Origin: Ulva prolifera
Lineage: Eukaryota; Chlorophyta; Ulvophyceae; Ulvales; Ulvaceae
Direction: 5' to 3'
DNA: 64,000 nt
NCBI GenBank assembly: GCA_023078555.1
Contig: CM041203.1
Coordinates: 4,734,538-4,798,537, forward strand
Shown piece by piece: positions 62,877 through 64,000 of the stretch (its first letter is position 1; each line of letters opens with the position of its first letter). The position numbers and the translations under genes are program-made. Below the pieces are notes generated by a model, which was not told the DNA's origin, did not search any database, and saw only the letters and a program-made list of their open reading frames with translations.

Positions 62877-64000
62877 CTACACGCTGCTCTCCCGCCGCAG
62901 CTCGGCCCCCGCCGCGCCGGCGGCGCCCCGGCGGTACAGCCCAAACGCGCTCGTCTCGTAGTGGCCCGCGGCGTGTAGCACGTGCTGCGCTAGGCGTGCT
63001 GTGAAGAAGAAGGCCATCGTCCACCACACCCACACGAGGCCGTAGCCGTGCTGCGCGCCGTGCGCGAGGAGGCCGACGGTCGCGACCGCGGCGACGAGGT
63101 TCGTGCGGGGGAGGTGCGCAAAGTCGAGGGAGCCGATGAAGATGCCGTCGCATTGCATGACGTACGTGCATGCGACGATCGCCGCCATCGCCTGCACTCT
63201 CCGCACGGTCGGCTGGGCGAAGCAAGGCTGCGCTGTGCGAGGCGAGACCGCGCCGGATGGCTGCGACGTACATGCAAGCCGGCATGCATGCATGCAATGC
63301 AAACGGAGTTTGCAGCAGATCACGCGCACGGTGACTAGTACAGCAGGCAGAGGAGCCCACCCCCCACCCCTCCCTGGGCTGACGCAGCTGCATGGTGCGG
63401 AGTAGCACCGACCACCACCCTCTCTGGGCTGTGGCACGACATTCGGCCCGTGGCAAGGGACATACGGGCACGCACACCTACCCATGTGCTATGCATGTGC
63501 TCGGGTACAAGGCCCCTTAGCCACTATAACGCCGCTCATGGCCCCGGAAGGCCCACAACAACAGAACCGCCCGGAGTTATCGATTCAAGGCCGCACCGGA
63601 ACGACGAGGTCTTGCACGCCATCAATGATGTCCTGGTCCGGGCTGAAGAGGTACGCGCCAAAGAGGAAGGACACCGCGACGAGCGCTGCGAGCGCGACGG
63701 ACATGAACCCCGCCATTCGCGCCAGTAGCCACGCGGTCTTCGTGACCTGCGCCCGGTCCGTCGTGTCCCGCGCGATCAGCGACTGCGCCGTCATCGACAG
63801 CGGCTCCGGGAAGAACGACAGCAGCCAGAACAGCTGCAGCGCCACCTGTAGCCATGCATGTGCATCACACAAACGGGCAAGGAGGTGTAAGGGGTGTGCT
63901 GCATGAGGCCCCACAGGGGGGGATTCCGACACGGGACCTGCAAACTTCGTCGAAGTGGTGCTGTGCTGTGAATTTCGGCAGCGCGGCCATTCACAACTTG
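62877..64000 (-). CDS. MATE-family efflux transporter, C-terminal part (5' end beyond the window)
   Basis: Multidrug and toxic compound extrusion transporter, a cation/H+ or Na+ antiporter family; in plants the nearest groups include plastid EDS5/DTX-type proteins. Two exons are clear on the minus strand: 63845-63597 and 63191-62877, phase 0, with TACAG and TGCAG acceptors. The first encodes LQLFWLLSFFPEPLSMTAQS then LIARD, an alternating helix and loop, and LFGAYLFSPDQDI; the second encodes YVMQCDGIFIGSLDFAHLPR, matching the family's A-DG-x-x-IG-x-x-D-F motif in the second half of the bundle, then two helices and a short Arg/Ala tail. Only about 188 of the usual 450-550 residues are present. 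I saw no further exon between 63846 and 64000. Confidence 0.85.

Overview
This is nuclear DNA from a eukaryotic phototroph, most likely a green alga. Its genes are split by many short GT-AG introns, coding exons are GC-rich, and TGTAA motifs like green-algal polyadenylation signals follow some genes. Gene content fits: a Toc34/Toc159-type chloroplast import GTPase, a sucrose-phosphate phosphatase, plant-like ATG101 and an LPEAT-like acyltransferase. Two genes look axonemal, so a flagellated stage is likely. There is no rRNA gene, complete tRNA gene, CRISPR array or bacterial-style operon. Exon models were built by hand from reading frame, intron phase and splice motifs.

Left third (1-22,500): CTF18 clamp loader (+, 5' end outside the window); a SPAG8-like axonemal gene (-) head to head with an outer-dynein-arm docking-complex-like coiled-coil gene (+); a RecQ helicase (+). 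From about 14,600 to 22,600 lies a repeat-rich stretch with a 519 bp fold-back element, a dead LINE reverse-transcriptase 3' end, and perfect palindromes of 60 and 38 bp, with no convincing host gene.

Middle (22,600-47,600): a Toc GTPase-like gene (-) whose P-loop lysine and G3 motif are lost; a GT2 polysaccharide-synthase-like gene (-); an unidentified minus-strand gene near 34,500-36,400; then two tandem tail-anchored PP2C phosphatase genes (+) about 5.8 kb apart. The first copy has lost two conserved aspartates. A decayed protein-kinase-like sequence (-) lies between them.

Right third (47,600-64,000): sucrose-phosphate phosphatase (+); LPEAT-like acyltransferase (-) divergent from ATG101 (+); the 3' half of a MATE transporter (-) running off the right edge.

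Introns share a strong habit: the 5' site is usually GTGCG rather than GTRAGT, and the 3' site is usually TGCAG. A dispersed repeat of roughly 175 bp occurs near 6.2, 17.8, 37.6 and 47.4 kb. The genes do not form one pathway: they cover DNA replication and repair, cilia, plastid import, sucrose synthesis, phospholipid remodelling, autophagy and signalling.
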